NCBI RefSeq assembly: GCF_018603905.1
Contig: NZ_JAHFZZ010000013.1
Coordinates: 62,001-126,000, forward strand
Reading direction: 5' to 3'
DNA: 64,000 bases
Source: Nonomuraea sp. NEAU-A123
GTDB lineage: Bacteria; Actinomycetota; Actinomycetes; Streptosporangiales; Streptosporangiaceae
Shown: piece by piece, positions 16,311 through 25,335 of the stretch
Numbering within the stretch: position 1 is the stretch's first letter
How the letters are laid out: every line of letters starts with the position of its first letter
Notes under the pieces: generated by a model
The model's database searches: none
The model's input: the letters and a program-made list of their open reading frames with translations, nothing else
What the model was told of the DNA's origin: nothing
Program-made: the position numbers and the translations under genes

Positions 16311-16338
16311 GCGAAGACTATCTACGCGAAGACTATCT
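16311..16338. repeat. Two direct copies of GCGAAGACTATCT
   Basis: GCGAAGACTATCT occurs at 16311-16323 and 16326-16338, 15 bp apart, upstream of the SRPBCC-MarR unit. The period and position suggest paired operator sites or a small duplication. Confidence 0.6.
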
Positions 16339-16561
16339 GTCCACGTGGAACCTCCAACCTCCGGGCGCATACCGATTCCCGCCCCGACCAGCGGCCTCGC
16401 GGACAAGGTAAATGTGCTGAACGACACTGCCTGTCCGGGGTGCGTCGACTTTCCACAATTTATGAGTACAAGTCCCATCAACATCCCGCACAAGCCATGA
16501 TCAATGCTGGCCGCACGCTCGTAAAACGGGGGGCGTGCAGGCCGACCAAGATTGGAGCAAC

Positions 16562-18124
16562 GTGCGAAGAAGGACAAACCTGCTCGCTACCGCATTCCTC
16601 GCACTGGCGGCACTTTTACCTGTTCCCGCGGCCGGCGCGGCGACCGAGCCAGAAGCCGGCACCACCACGGCCACACGACAGAGCAGCATCACCTGGGCGC
16701 CCTGTGAGGAGGAACCCAGTGCCGAGTGCGGCAAGCTGACCGTCCCCATCGACTGGTCCAAGCCGAACGGCGAGACCATCGACCTGGCCATCGCCCGGCG
16801 CAAGGCCACCGACCCGACGGCTCGTGTCGGCTCCCTGGTGATCAACCCTGGCGGCCCGGGCGGATCGGGCGTGGAGGCCGTGTACGGCGCTCCCGGCTCC
16901 TACACCGAGGAGCTGCAGAAGCGCTTCGACATCGTCGGCTTCGACCCCCGGGGCGTGGGCCGCAGCCACCCGGTGATCTGCTCGGCCTCGGTGTACAACC
17001 AGATGCCGCACACCGTCATGTCGAGCCAGGCCGACTACAACGCCTGGGACGCCTTCACCAAAAAGCTGCACCAGGACTGCCGGGCACGCACCGGCCCCCT
17101 GTACGACCACGTCGACTCACGCAACGTCGCGCGCGACATGGACGCCCTCCGCTCCGCCCTCGGCGAGGAGAAGCTGACCTACTACGGCATCTCCTACGGG
17201 ACGCTGATGGGCCAGATGTACGCCGAGATGTTCCCGAACCGGATCCGGGCCCTCGCTCTCGACAGCAACATGGACCACAGCCTCGGCGTCGCGGGCTTCC
17301 TCAGCACCGAGGCGATCGCCATCGAGGACTCCTTCGACGAGTTCGTGGGATGGTGCGAGGCCGACACCAGCTGCGTCCTGCACGGGCGTGACGTCCGTCA
17401 GATGTGGCGGGATCTGCGGGCCAAGGCCCGGCGTGGCGAACTGCGCTACCCGACCGCCCCGGACCGCCCGATGACCGAGCTGCAGGTCATCTACAACGCG
17501 GCGCTCGGCACCGAGGGGCCCGACTGGCGCCTGCTGAGTGAGGTCATCAACTGGCTGAGCGGCGGGCCCGAGCCGTCGTGGGTGCCGCCGCTGGAGGGCC
17601 GGGGGCCCGTGGAGGGCGACACCGCCCAGCTGCCCACCCGGATCCTCTGCCAGGACTACAACCTCCGGGTGCGGAACTACGCCGAATACGCCTTCTACAT
17701 GGGCGTTTCCAAGCGCCTCGCGCCCGACGTGGGGTATCACCCGTACCCGATCGACGACATGCCCATCTGCCTCAACTCCACGACGACCAACCCACCGCAC
17801 CAGCTCAAGTACACGGGCGACACACCGATCCTGCTGGGAAACTCGCTGCATGATCCCGCCACGCCGTACATGTGGTCCGCCAACGCCGCGCGGCAACTCG
17901 GCCCGAAGGCCGTGCTGCTCACCTATGAGGGCTGGGGGCACCGCATCTACGGCAAGGACAAGTGCCAGACGGACATCATCGACCAGTACCTGATCGCTCT
18001 GACCGTGCCCCCGCCCGGCACCCGCTGCGCCGTGGGCACGCCTGAGGAAAGCATGCTCAAGCAGCAACAGCAGAAGACGTGGCCAACGGACAAGCAGCAC
18101 TGGGCCGCCATGGCCGGTAGGTAA
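16562..18124 (+). CDS. Secreted tripeptidyl aminopeptidase-like alpha/beta-hydrolase
   Basis: A protein of 520 aa. It has a signal peptide (to about PAAGA-ATE), then the SlpD/SlpE-type hydrolase: NPGGPGGSGVEAV for the oxyanion region, GFDPRGVGRS, the nucleophile in YYGISYGTLMGQ, the acid in LLGNSLHDPATPY and the His in GWGHRIYG. The C-terminal TAP-like domain contains conserved cysteines. Relatives cleave N-terminal tripeptides outside the cell. The GTG at 16562 is chosen for GGAG 8 nt upstream. The gene stands alone and ends in a hairpin. Confidence 0.9.
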   Translation: MRRRTNLLATAFLALAALLPVPAAGAATEPEAGTTTATRQSSITWAPCEEEPSAECGKLTVPIDWSKPNGETIDLAIARRKATDPTARVGSLVINPGGPGGSGVEAVYGAPGSYTEELQKRFDIVGFDPRGVGRSHPVICSASVYNQMPHTVMSSQADYNAWDAFTKKLHQDCRARTGPLYDHVDSRNVARDMDALRSALGEEKLTYYGISYGTLMGQMYAEMFPNRIRALALDSNMDHSLGVAGFLSTEAIAIEDSFDEFVGWCEADTSCVLHGRDVRQMWRDLRAKARRGELRYPTAPDRPMTELQVIYNAALGTEGPDWRLLSEVINWLSGGPEPSWVPPLEGRGPVEGDTAQLPTRILCQDYNLRVRNYAEYAFYMGVSKRLAPDVGYHPYPIDDMPICLNSTTTNPPHQLKYTGDTPILLGNSLHDPATPYMWSANAARQLGPKAVLLTYEGWGHRIYGKDKCQTDIIDQYLIALTVPPPGTRCAVGTPEESMLKQQQQKTWPTDKQHWAAMAGR

Positions 18125-18133
18125 CCAGAGCCC

Positions 18134-18159
18134 CCGGACCGCGGCACACCGCGGTCCGG
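18134..18159 (+). terminator. Terminator after the secreted peptidase
   Basis: CCGGACCGCGG (18134-18144) and CCGCGGTCCGG (18149-18159) form a perfect 11-bp stem with the loop CACA, 9 nt after the stop. Confidence 0.85.
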
Positions 18160-18265
18160 CGGTCTTCTCATACGGCTGGGACCTCTGCTGCAGGTAACAA
18201 GCCCGGCGGCCTTGGCGGTGCTGAGGGAATCGGGGCGGTATCGAGCGAACTCCAGTGCGTCGTTT

Positions 18266-18740
18266 TCAGATTGACTTCAGGACGCGGATGCGGTCGGCGA
18301 TCGCGCGTCGGGAGACGTCCGCGTTGAAGGCGATGGAGTCGAATTCGTGCGGGACTCCGGGGTGGAGGTGAAACTCGACCGGGACGCCAGCGCGGCTGAG
18401 CGTGATGGCGTAGGCGCTGGCTTCGTCGCGGAAGGCGGCGATCTGCCCGATTTCGAGGTAGGCCGGCGGCAGGTCGGTCGCGTTCTCGAGGCGAGCCGGG
18501 GTGGCGGTGGCCGGGACGCCAGGCCCGCCGGCCGCGTCGCCGAGGAGTGCGGGCCAGGCGGTGCGGCTGTCGTCGTAGGTCCACACGGCGAGAGGTGCGA
18601 TGTGCGGGTCCGGGGTGGTGTTCCGGTCGTCGAGCATCGGCATCAGGAGGATCTGCCGGGCGATCTGCGGGCCGCGGCGGTCGCGGCTGAGGATCGAGAG
18701 TGCGGCCGCCATACCCCCACCGGCGCTGCGGATGAGCGGG
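18266..18740 (-). pseudogene. 5'-truncated HSL-family esterase
   Basis: The frame matches the C-terminal half of hormone-sensitive-lipase-type esterases. It begins exactly at the nucleophile elbow (RSAGGGMAAALSILSRDRRGP) and includes LLMPMLDDRN, the acid region EIGQIAAFRDEASAYA and the His motif HPGVPHEFD. The HGGG-containing N-terminal half and the Gly-x preceding the Ser are absent. They are replaced by the last codons of the oxidoreductase, whose TGA lies at 18741-18743. No start codon or ribosome site fits, so this looks like a deletion junction. Confidence 0.75.
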
Positions 18741-19685
18741 TCAGGCGGTCGGCGCAAGGACGACGACCTTGCCGGACACGGCAGCGGCGGCGACTTCCGC
18801 ATGGAAGGCCGGGAGGTCCTTGAGCTGGATACGGCGGCTGATGTCGATGTGAAGTTCGCCTCGGTCGATCGCCGCCACGAGGCCGGCGAGCTGCTTGGAG
18901 TCACTCCGGACGAAGACGTTGAGCCCGCGCACATGGCGCGTTTCGTCGCTCGGCGCCTGCATCCACACCGTGGTGTTGACCACGGCCCCGCCGGACCGCA
19001 CGAGAGCGGCCTGGTCGGCGAGCTGCGAGGGCTCGATCGGTGCGAGGTTGAGCAAGAGGTCGACCGGCTGGGTCACCGCATCCACCACGTCGGTCGCGGT
19101 GTGGTCGAGGACCTCGTCGGCACCGGCGGCCCGGACCCGGTCCGCGCTGCGCGGGCTCGCCGTGGCGATGACGTGCGCGCCGACGTTCTTTGCCAGCTGC
19201 ACCGCGTAGGCACCGACAGCGCCTCCGGCGCCGGTGATGAGCACGCGTTGCCCGGCGGTGAGCTCGCCGAGTTCGAACAGTGCCTGCCATGCGGTCAGGC
19301 CCACCAGTGGCAGGGCCGCCGCGTCAGCGAGCGGCACGCTCGAAGGCGCGGCCGCCAGGACCTCGGCGGGCGCGATGACGTACTCAGCAGCTGCGCCGTC
19401 GCCGATCATCGGGAGGAATCCGACGACCTCGTCACCGACCGCCACCGCGTCGACGCCGTCACCGAGCGCGTCGACCGTTCCGGCGACGTCGATGCCAGGC
19501 GTGTGCGGGAGCGTCACCGGGAACGGGCCCTGGAGACCACCGCCGCGAATACCGGCGTCGACCGGGTTGAACGACGTCGCCGCGACCCGGACGCGAACCT
19601 CACCAGCGCTGGGGACGGGCAGCGCCACGTCCTCGTAGCGCAGGACATCAGCATCGCCGTACTCGTGGAATCGCACTGCCTTCAT
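18741..19685 (-). CDS. NADP-dependent zinc-type oxidoreductase (quinone reductase-like)
   Basis: A protein of 314 aa of the medium-chain dehydrogenase family. It has MKAVRFHEYGDADVLRYEDV at the start, HTPGIDVAGTVDALG, and the nucleotide-binding VLITGAGGAVGAYAVQLAK. It lacks the structural-zinc cysteines, as quinone oxidoreductases do. Two copies of an 18-bp palindrome stand upstream. In the usual arrangement a divergent MarR repressor would control it, but that gene survives only as a fragment (19814-19915), so expression may be deregulated. Confidence 0.9.
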   Translation of the reverse strand: MKAVRFHEYGDADVLRYEDVALPVPSAGEVRVRVAATSFNPVDAGIRGGGLQGPFPVTLPHTPGIDVAGTVDALGDGVDAVAVGDEVVGFLPMIGDGAAAEYVIAPAEVLAAAPSSVPLADAAALPLVGLTAWQALFELGELTAGQRVLITGAGGAVGAYAVQLAKNVGAHVIATASPRSADRVRAAGADEVLDHTATDVVDAVTQPVDLLLNLAPIEPSQLADQAALVRSGGAVVNTTVWMQAPSDETRHVRGLNVFVRSDSKQLAGLVAAIDRGELHIDISRRIQLKDLPAFHAEVAAAAVSGKVVVLAPTA

Positions 19686-19715
19686 GACGAACTTCTTTCT
19701 TCGAGGGAGTCAATA

Positions 19716-19774
19716 TGCTTCGGATTCGAAGCACTTCCGTGAAACGAAGCTAGCACTGCTTCGAATTCGAAGCA
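19716..19774. promoter_or_regulatory. Pair of 18-bp palindromic operators
   Basis: TGCTTCGAATTCGAAGCA (19757-19774) is a perfect palindrome. TGCTTCGGATTCGAAGCA (19716-19733) differs at one position. The centres are 41 bp apart, about four helical turns, so a dimeric repressor could sit on the same face. They lie upstream of the oxidoreductase and next to a MarR fragment. Confidence 0.8.
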
Positions 19775-19813
19775 AGTGCGATTGCGGCTTGGCCGAAGAA
19801 CGGCAGCCGGCGC

Positions 19814-19915
19814 ATGACCGAGCTGGCAGACGGGGTTGTGTACAGCCGCAGCGGCCTGACTCACCAGGTGGGCCTGCTGGAGAAGGCCGGACTCGTCGCC
19901 CGCGGCGGAGCCTGA
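19814..19915 (+). pseudogene. MarR-regulator fragment (recognition-helix part)
   Basis: A 33-codon frame, MTELADGVVYSRSGLTHQVG followed by LLEKAGLVARGGA, matches the helix-turn-helix core of MarR proteins. The preceding helices and the dimerisation helices are missing, and the frame ends in TGA just after the recognition region. It is a remnant of the regulator that presumably bound the adjacent palindromes. Confidence 0.6.
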
Positions 19916-19957
19916 TCGCGCCCCGGCCCCATCGCTGGGTCAACGAGCGCCGCGGAA

Positions 19958-21030
19958 TCATCCGAGCAGGCGCGAGCGGCGGATTCGGGCGTCCGGGTCT
20001 ACAGCGTCGGCGATCGCCGCGGACCGCTTCCGGACATCCGCCGGCAGCGCATCCGGCACGCTGGCCGCGCCCTCGACCCACGAGCCCGGCGTCGAGCCGG
20101 CGTCGGCAATCGACCAGACAGATCGTGCCCGAGCGAACCCTGCTTCGATCCGTTCACGGGGGAACAGGTTGAGCGGCGCAACCGCGTGGTAGATGAAGTC
20201 GCCCGGCGGGGCCACAACGGCCCCGATGCGCCTGACCGGTGCGCCCGCCACGTGGCGGATCTCCATCATCACGATCGGGGCGTCGTCTGCCGCGGCTGTC
20301 GAGAGGAGCGCTTCGGCGATGACAGGGGTCGATGCGTCGAGCCACCGCGCGTCGCCGATGGCCGGGGTTGCCGTAGGTGGATCGAGGTGGATCCGCGCAA
20401 GTCCCGCCGCGTCGGTTGGGCTCCAGCTGTCGGAGACAGGCTCCGCTGCCGCCCGCATCGCGTCGAGCAGCGGAGTTGCCGCTACGGGCCCGTCAGGATC
20501 GGCGATCGCGAGGTGAACTGCGACTCTCCCGTGCAGTTCCTCCGGGAACGGGGGCAGAGGCGGCACGTGGAGCACCGCGATGCTGGAGGAAACGCTGCTA
20601 CCGACTGTTCCGATGGTGCTCGACCATGCTGCGACGAGTTTCGGTAGCGCGTCGGCATGCCACAGCAGTGCTCCGGCATGGAGGTCCGCCGCTGGGACGA
20701 GGTCGAACTCCAGCGTGTGAGCGATCCCGACTCCCCCCGCTCCGCGGAAGGCCCAAATCGCCGCTCGATCGACCTCGTCGGTGGCATCGTCCGCAGCGGT
20801 GCGGGAACGACCGCTGCCGTCGACATAGTGGACGGCACGAAGTGCTCCACTGGCAAGTCCATCCCGTCGGACAAGCCAACCGATGCCGCCGCCGAAGGTG
20901 TAACCGGACACGGACACACTCGGGGCTGAGCCGGCTAATCCGAGCAAGCCATGCTGTTCGGCGGCGGCGTTCATCGCAGACCAGGTTGCGCCGGCCCCAA
21001 CCACGGCGACGCGCGACTCGGGATCGATCG
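19958..21030 (-). pseudogene. 5'-truncated FAD-linked oxidase (BBE-like)
   Basis: The minus-strand frame carries the C-terminal two thirds of a PCMH/berberine-bridge-type flavoprotein: RVAVVGAGATWSAMNAAAEQHG, YTFGGGIGWLVRRDGLASG, FRGAGGVGIAHTLEFDLVP and a C-terminal substrate domain. The N-terminal FAD-binding part, with the GGH motif where flavin is attached, is gone. Upstream of about 21030 the frame only runs antisense to the NmrA-like remnant. The end, around RIRRSRLLG, lacks a clear BBE tail. No start codon with a ribosome site is visible at the junction. Confidence 0.65.
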
Positions 21031-21637
21031 CCGCGGTGTGACCGTCGCGGGTGCCGCAGCACGCGCGGGCGTGCCGCACGTCGTGTACTCGTCGGTCGGC
21101 GGGGCAGAGCGAGCGACAGGGATCCCGCACTTCGAGAGCAAGCACCGGGTCGAACAGCGGCTTAGCAAGGTGGTGCCGACGAAGTTCGTCCGCCCGACGT
21201 TCTTCATGGAAAACCTGGCGCCGCAGCTCGCCGACGGCGGGAGTGGGGAGCTGGTGCTTCGCCTGCCGGTTGCGGGTGACGTTCCGCTCCAGATGATCGC
21301 CGTTCGCGACATCGGCGCCGCCGCCGCGCGTCTCTTGATCGTCCCTGATGCAATCGATGGTGATGCGGTCGAACTCGCCGGCGATGAGCTCACCATGGCT
21401 CAGGTGGCCGACCGGATCGCAGCCAAGCTCGGCCGACCGACGCGGTACGAAGGGCTGCCGATCGATGTGCTCGGTAATGACGAGGACATGCGAGCGATGT
21501 TCCAGTGGTTCACCACCGTCCCCGCCTACCAGGCCGACTTCGACGTCACGCGCCACCTCGTCCCCGACGTGCGCGACTTCGCAGCATGGGTATCGGACCA
21601 GGGTCCCGCGCGCGCCGGAACTGACGCGTCGAACTAA
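21031..21637 (+). pseudogene. 5'-truncated NmrA-like protein
   Basis: From GVTVAGAAARAGVPHVVYSS onward the frame is a normal NmrA-type sequence (FESKHRVEQRL, KFVRPTFFMENLAPQL, LPVAGDVPLQMIAVRDIGAAA). The N-terminal Rossmann GxxGxxG region is absent. It faces away from the truncated oxidase, so one deletion over the shared promoter region would have removed both 5' ends. An in-frame ATG at 20951 exists but encodes unrelated sequence. The end overlaps the TetR gene by 4 nt. Confidence 0.65.
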
Positions 21638-22206
21638 CCGCGATCGGGTGCGATGCCGCGCAGGAACACCGCGCGCAGCTCGGCGGCCGCCTCTGCCCAG
21701 CCGGGCACGTTCGACATCGGCTGCGCGAGCATCGCCCCGAAACGCACCACGGTCCCCGCATTCACATCCGTGCGGACCGAACCGTCCTGATGGCCGCGCT
21801 CGAGGATGGCGCCCATGGTCTGCTGCATGCGCGCGCGCAGCTCCGCGGACTCGGTGCCCTCGGTCATGGGCGCTCCGTGGAGCGGAAGCACCAGTTCGTC
21901 GCGATGAGCGAAGGTTTGATGGAGGAACCGGCTGATCGAGTCATGACCGGTATCGCCGGACGTCAGCGCGTCCTCGGCCTCGGCCAGGATCAGACGATAG
22001 GCGCGGACCGCCATCGCCTCAAGCAGCGCCTCCCGGTTCGGGTAGCGACGGTAGAGCGTCCCGATCCCGACTCCCGCCTCAGCAGCGATCTGCTCCAGCG
22101 GAACGAACTTACCCTCGGCCAGCCCCGCACGCACAGCTGCAGCAATCAGCCGCTCAGTGTTCTCCGCCGCATCCTTCCGGGGCTTGCGCGTTCGCGTGGA
22201 GGTCAT
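21634..22206 (-). CDS. TetR-family regulator
   Basis: A protein of 190 aa. NTERLIAAAVRAGLAEGKFVPLEQIAAEAGVGIGTLYRRYPNREALLEAM is the DNA-binding domain; the ligand domain ends in LRAVFLRGIAPDRG. The start MTSTRTRK at 22206 is preferred over an ATG three codons upstream because GGAG-like sequence fits it better. It is probably the regulator of the now truncated NmrA-like gene, with which it converges. Confidence 0.85.
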   Translation of the reverse strand: MTSTRTRKPRKDAAENTERLIAAAVRAGLAEGKFVPLEQIAAEAGVGIGTLYRRYPNREALLEAMAVRAYRLILAEAEDALTSGDTGHDSISRFLHQTFAHRDELVLPLHGAPMTEGTESAELRARMQQTMGAILERGHQDGSVRTDVNAGTVVRFGAMLAQPMSNVPGWAEAAAELRAVFLRGIAPDRG

Positions 22207-22225
22207 GAACAACACACCCTACGCG

Positions 22226-22806
22226 AGCGTTGCTGCCGCAGATGACAGTGACGACGTGACGGCCGACGAAACGGTCACGGTCTTCCAGAACGGCAGCGAC
22301 GCCTAGGGCAGCTGACGGCTCGACGACCAGACCCGTGTGCTCCAGAAGCAGCTGCATGCCCGCGATGATCGACGACTCGCGGACAAGGACGGCGTCGTCA
22401 GCCACCGTGAGGAGGTCGTCCAGGAAACGTGGATTCCTCGCCCGCCAACTCAAGGCCGATCGTGCTTGGCAACGGGGGCCCGCCGCGATGCCACGACCGT
22501 CACATCGAGGCCACGGCGGCGGCCTGACCAACTGAGCGCCTGGCCGAGGTTGCCGGCACTGGCGCACACCACTGCGGTCCGGCCCTGCTCGGTCAGCAGG
22601 CTCGCGACAAGCTCGGTACCCCGGGCCTTGAAGCTGCGGACCGGGTTCGCCGTTTCCAGTTTGATACTCACTGTGCAGCCAAGTCGGCGTCCCAGTGCAT
22701 CGCATTGGTACATCGGCGTATGCAGAAATATGGGGTCGATCACGCGGCGGGCCGCGTGGATCCGGTCAAGATCAAGCCGCGTCTTGAGCACGCCGAGACG
22801 ATACAC
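22226..22806 (-). pseudogene. Threonine dehydratase-like gene with an internal deletion
   Basis: The first part (to about 22480) matches the N terminus of PLP-dependent threonine/serine dehydratases: RVIDPIFLHTPMYQCDALGRRL, then KLETANPVRSFKARG with the PLP lysine, then VVCASAGNLGQALSW. The sequence then switches frame into the last 70 residues of the same family (RFLDDLLTVADDAVLVRES, VEPSAALGVAAVLEDRDRF, VVTVICGSN). About 150 central residues, including the Gly-rich phosphate loop, are missing. It cannot encode an active enzyme. Confidence 0.75.
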
Positions 22807-22963
22807 CCGAGGATGCCGCCTTGACCGTCAACGCCATGGACCCGGCCGACCCATGGCAGTTGACTGGCGTGGTCCGCTACTACTGCGGTCTGGTGGAACT
22901 GAGAGGTCCGAACACCCGCACCCCACACTGCCGGAGAGCGCACCTTTCATGAATCGCTACGTT

Positions 22964-23935
22964 TCAGGTGCGCTGCCGCAGTGTGCCGGTGTACTGCCCG
23001 ACGTCCAGCCCTTTCCCGGCGGCCCACCTGTCGTCGTGACAGGTCGCCAGATGTCGATCGGCCGCGTCGCCGATCAGCGCCACCACCGTGCCGGTCTCGC
23101 TCCTGGCCCGCATGCGCTCGACCAGTTCCAGCGCCGCCCACAACGCGGTGCCCGACGAGGCGCCAACCGGCAGCCCGGTGACCTCGCGGATGCGCCGGGC
23201 CGCCGCCACGCTGGCCGCGTCGGGCACGGGGACGATCAGGTCCACGAGGTCGGGCCGGAAGCCGGGCTCGACGCGTGGCCGTCCGATGCCTTCGATCCGC
23301 GACGGCATCCCGGTGCCGTAGTCGGGCGCGTCGAGGGTCCATCCCGGAAAATAGGCCGAATTCTCGGGATCCGCCACCGCGACCCGACAGCTCTCACCGT
23401 GGGACCGGATCCACTGGCCGAGGGTGGCCGAGGTCGCTCCGGTGCTCGCTCCCGTCACCACCCATTCCGGCCGCACCTGCCCGAACAACTCCTCCGCCAG
23501 GTCATGCGGCGCGGCTCGCCCGAACTGGTCCAGGAAATGCCCGTCGATCTCCCGTGCAGCGTTGTAGATCGCCAGCGGCGGTGTCACGAACCGGCACTCC
23601 CCGCCCAGTTCCTCCACCGGCCGCGCCCGCGCCTGGCTGCGCTCGCCCGGCATGACGACGATGTACGGCAGCCCGAGCCGCCGCGCGAACCAGGCCTGTG
23701 CCACGGCCGCGTTGCCGCCGGTCGCCTCCACCACGGTCACGCCCTCGGCGATCGACCCGTCGAGCACGGCCCGGCGGAACAGTGCTCTGGCGTGCCGGTG
23801 CCGCAGGCTCCCGGTCGGCTGCGCGGACTCGTTCTTCAGCAGCAGCCTGATCCCGGGTGCCGATACCGGGAAGTCGATCAGCGGGGTGGGGTCGCCCAGC
23901 GCCAGCACGTCGAGCGCTCGCGTGTTCCAGTTCAC
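22964..23935 (-). CDS. PLP-fold cysteine synthase/desulfhydrase-like protein lacking the PLP lysine
   Basis: A protein of 323 aa closely resembling mycobacterial Cds1-type proteins of the cysteine-synthase fold: VVEATGGNAAVAQAWFAR, VTGASTGATSATLGQWI, VADPENSAYFPGW, SRIEGIGRPRVEPGF. In relatives PTGSLKHR supplies the Schiff-base Lys. Here the codon at 23801-23803 is CGG, giving PTGSLRHR (Arg45). Without that Lys normal PLP catalysis should fail, so the protein may be inactive, a binding protein or a decaying copy. It lies next to a deleted dehydratase. Confidence 0.85.
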   Translation of the reverse strand: MNWNTRALDVLALGDPTPLIDFPVSAPGIRLLLKNESAQPTGSLRHRHARALFRRAVLDGSIAEGVTVVEATGGNAAVAQAWFARRLGLPYIVVMPGERSQARARPVEELGGECRFVTPPLAIYNAAREIDGHFLDQFGRAAPHDLAEELFGQVRPEWVVTGASTGATSATLGQWIRSHGESCRVAVADPENSAYFPGWTLDAPDYGTGMPSRIEGIGRPRVEPGFRPDLVDLIVPVPDAASVAAARRIREVTGLPVGASSGTALWAALELVERMRARSETGTVVALIGDAADRHLATCHDDRWAAGKGLDVGQYTGTLRQRT

Positions 23936-24115
23936 CGTTCCACCATGTCAGGTGCGGTCCGAAAGACCGCGCCCGTTCGCCATGAGCGAGGCGGTCAAGA
24001 ATCCACCCGCGTTTCCCTGAAATGACGTTGCGGTTGCCGGATCGGCCCAAGTGCAGATAAGCACCAGCCCAACGGCTCGACCGCCCGGAGCCCGCGGACT
24101 CGTGGCAGAACCTCT

Positions 24116-24787
24116 CTATCTCTTGTGCTGACGGCGCACCATCTCGGCGATCCAGACGGGCGCGAACGGAGACGTGCAGTTCGGCGGAGTCGGGTAATCC
24201 TTGAGCACTTCCAGGCGCTCGCCGATGTCGATCGCACGGGCGCGGTGCTCGGCGTGCTGAATCCCGATCTGCGCCAGGCAGTGGTTCATCGCCCACTGCA
24301 GACGATCCGGGGCGTCCTTCATCTCCGCCTCGATGACATCGAGCAATCCCGCGAGGTCGAGGCCCTCGGGCTTCTTCGCGACCCGCTCGGTGGTCAGCGC
24401 CCAGCCAGCACTCGCGACCACTGAATCCGGATCCGTACACCAGGCGAGGCGCAGCTCTTCGGAGTACGGGCTCTTCTTCACCACGTAGTTCACGAGCCAG
24501 TCGTGCACCTTGGGGGCGCGCGTCTCGCGCAGCATGGTGTCCAGCTCATCGCGCTCGAATGCCTTCGGACGGCAGATCAGGATCGCCAGGAGCTTCGCCC
24601 CGGTGTCATCCGTCTTCCAGAGCTCGCGCGCGAGATCCTGCTGCGTCTTGAGCTGCTTCGCGAGCGCGCGTAGCTTGCCGAGGTTCACACCGTGATCGTC
24701 ACCGTGCTTCTCATTCACCTCGCGCATCCTCGGGTCCTCAAGCACGGCCAACTCAGCCATGACCTGCGCCACCGTCGTCTCGGTCAC
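24116..24787 (-). CDS. DNA alkylation repair (AlkD-like) protein
   Basis: A protein of 223 aa made of HEAT-like helical repeats as in AlkD/AlkC glycosylases: MREVNEKHGDDHGVNLGKLRALAK, RELWKTDDTGAKLLAILIC, APKVHDWLVNYVVKKSPYSEELRLAW and a C-terminal VLKDYPTPPNCTSPFAPVW. These enzymes excise N3/N7-alkylated purines by stacking on the DNA backbone. The GTG at 24787 has AGGAGG 5 nt upstream. The gene stands alone. Confidence 0.85.
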   Translation of the reverse strand: MTETTVAQVMAELAVLEDPRMREVNEKHGDDHGVNLGKLRALAKQLKTQQDLARELWKTDDTGAKLLAILICRPKAFERDELDTMLRETRAPKVHDWLVNYVVKKSPYSEELRLAWCTDPDSVVASAGWALTTERVAKKPEGLDLAGLLDVIEAEMKDAPDRLQWAMNHCLAQIGIQHAEHRARAIDIGERLEVLKDYPTPPNCTSPFAPVWIAEMVRRQHKR

Positions 24788-24988
24788 CTCAGCCTCCTGT
24801 CCGTCGCGCATGAAACCTAGCCCACGGCCGATGGTGTCCGGTATGCCTTGGCGACCCCAAGCCCGGATCGTCCGCGAGGGTCAGCGCCAGGGCGCATCGG
24901 GAAAAGTTCGCGTACGGTCTGTCGAATTCGCGTCGCCCGTCCGACGTGGAGGCGTACCGACCAGACACACAGCCAAGGAGACCCACTC

Positions 24989-25335
24989 ATGGCCCAGTAC
25001 GCGATCCTCATCTTCGACAACGCCGCAGCCGGCGACTACACCCCGAGCAGCAGGCGGCGAGCCAGCGGCACGCCGACGACCTCGTCGACTCCGGCGCCAT
25101 GATCGCAGCGTACGCGCTGCAGCCTGCCGACACCGCCACCTCGTTGCGCGGCGACGTGGTCACTGACGGGCCCTTCATCGACTCCAAGGAAGTCATCGCC
25201 GGCGTCTGCATCATCGAGGCTCCCGACCTGGACGCCGCCCTGGACCTGGCGCGTCGTAACCCCGCCGTCCAGTGGGGTCGCGGCGGTGTGGAGGTGCGTC
25301 CCGTCGCGGGCGGCATCGCGCCCATCGCCCGATGA
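24989..25335 (+). pseudogene. YCII/DGPF-domain protein with a one-base frameshift
   Basis: MAQYAILIFDNAAAGDYTP starts in one frame behind AAGGAG. The family sequence continues in another frame as EQQAASQRHADDLVDSGAM, then TDGPFIDSKEVIAGVCIIEA and VEVRPVAGGI. The switch lies at the CCCC of 25041-25044 and needs one added base. The DGPF-like signature (DGPF) is otherwise intact. Its end overlaps the start of the ECF sigma remnant (ATGA), the usual partner of YCII proteins in actinobacteria. It is a true frameshift or a sequencing error. Confidence 0.8.
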
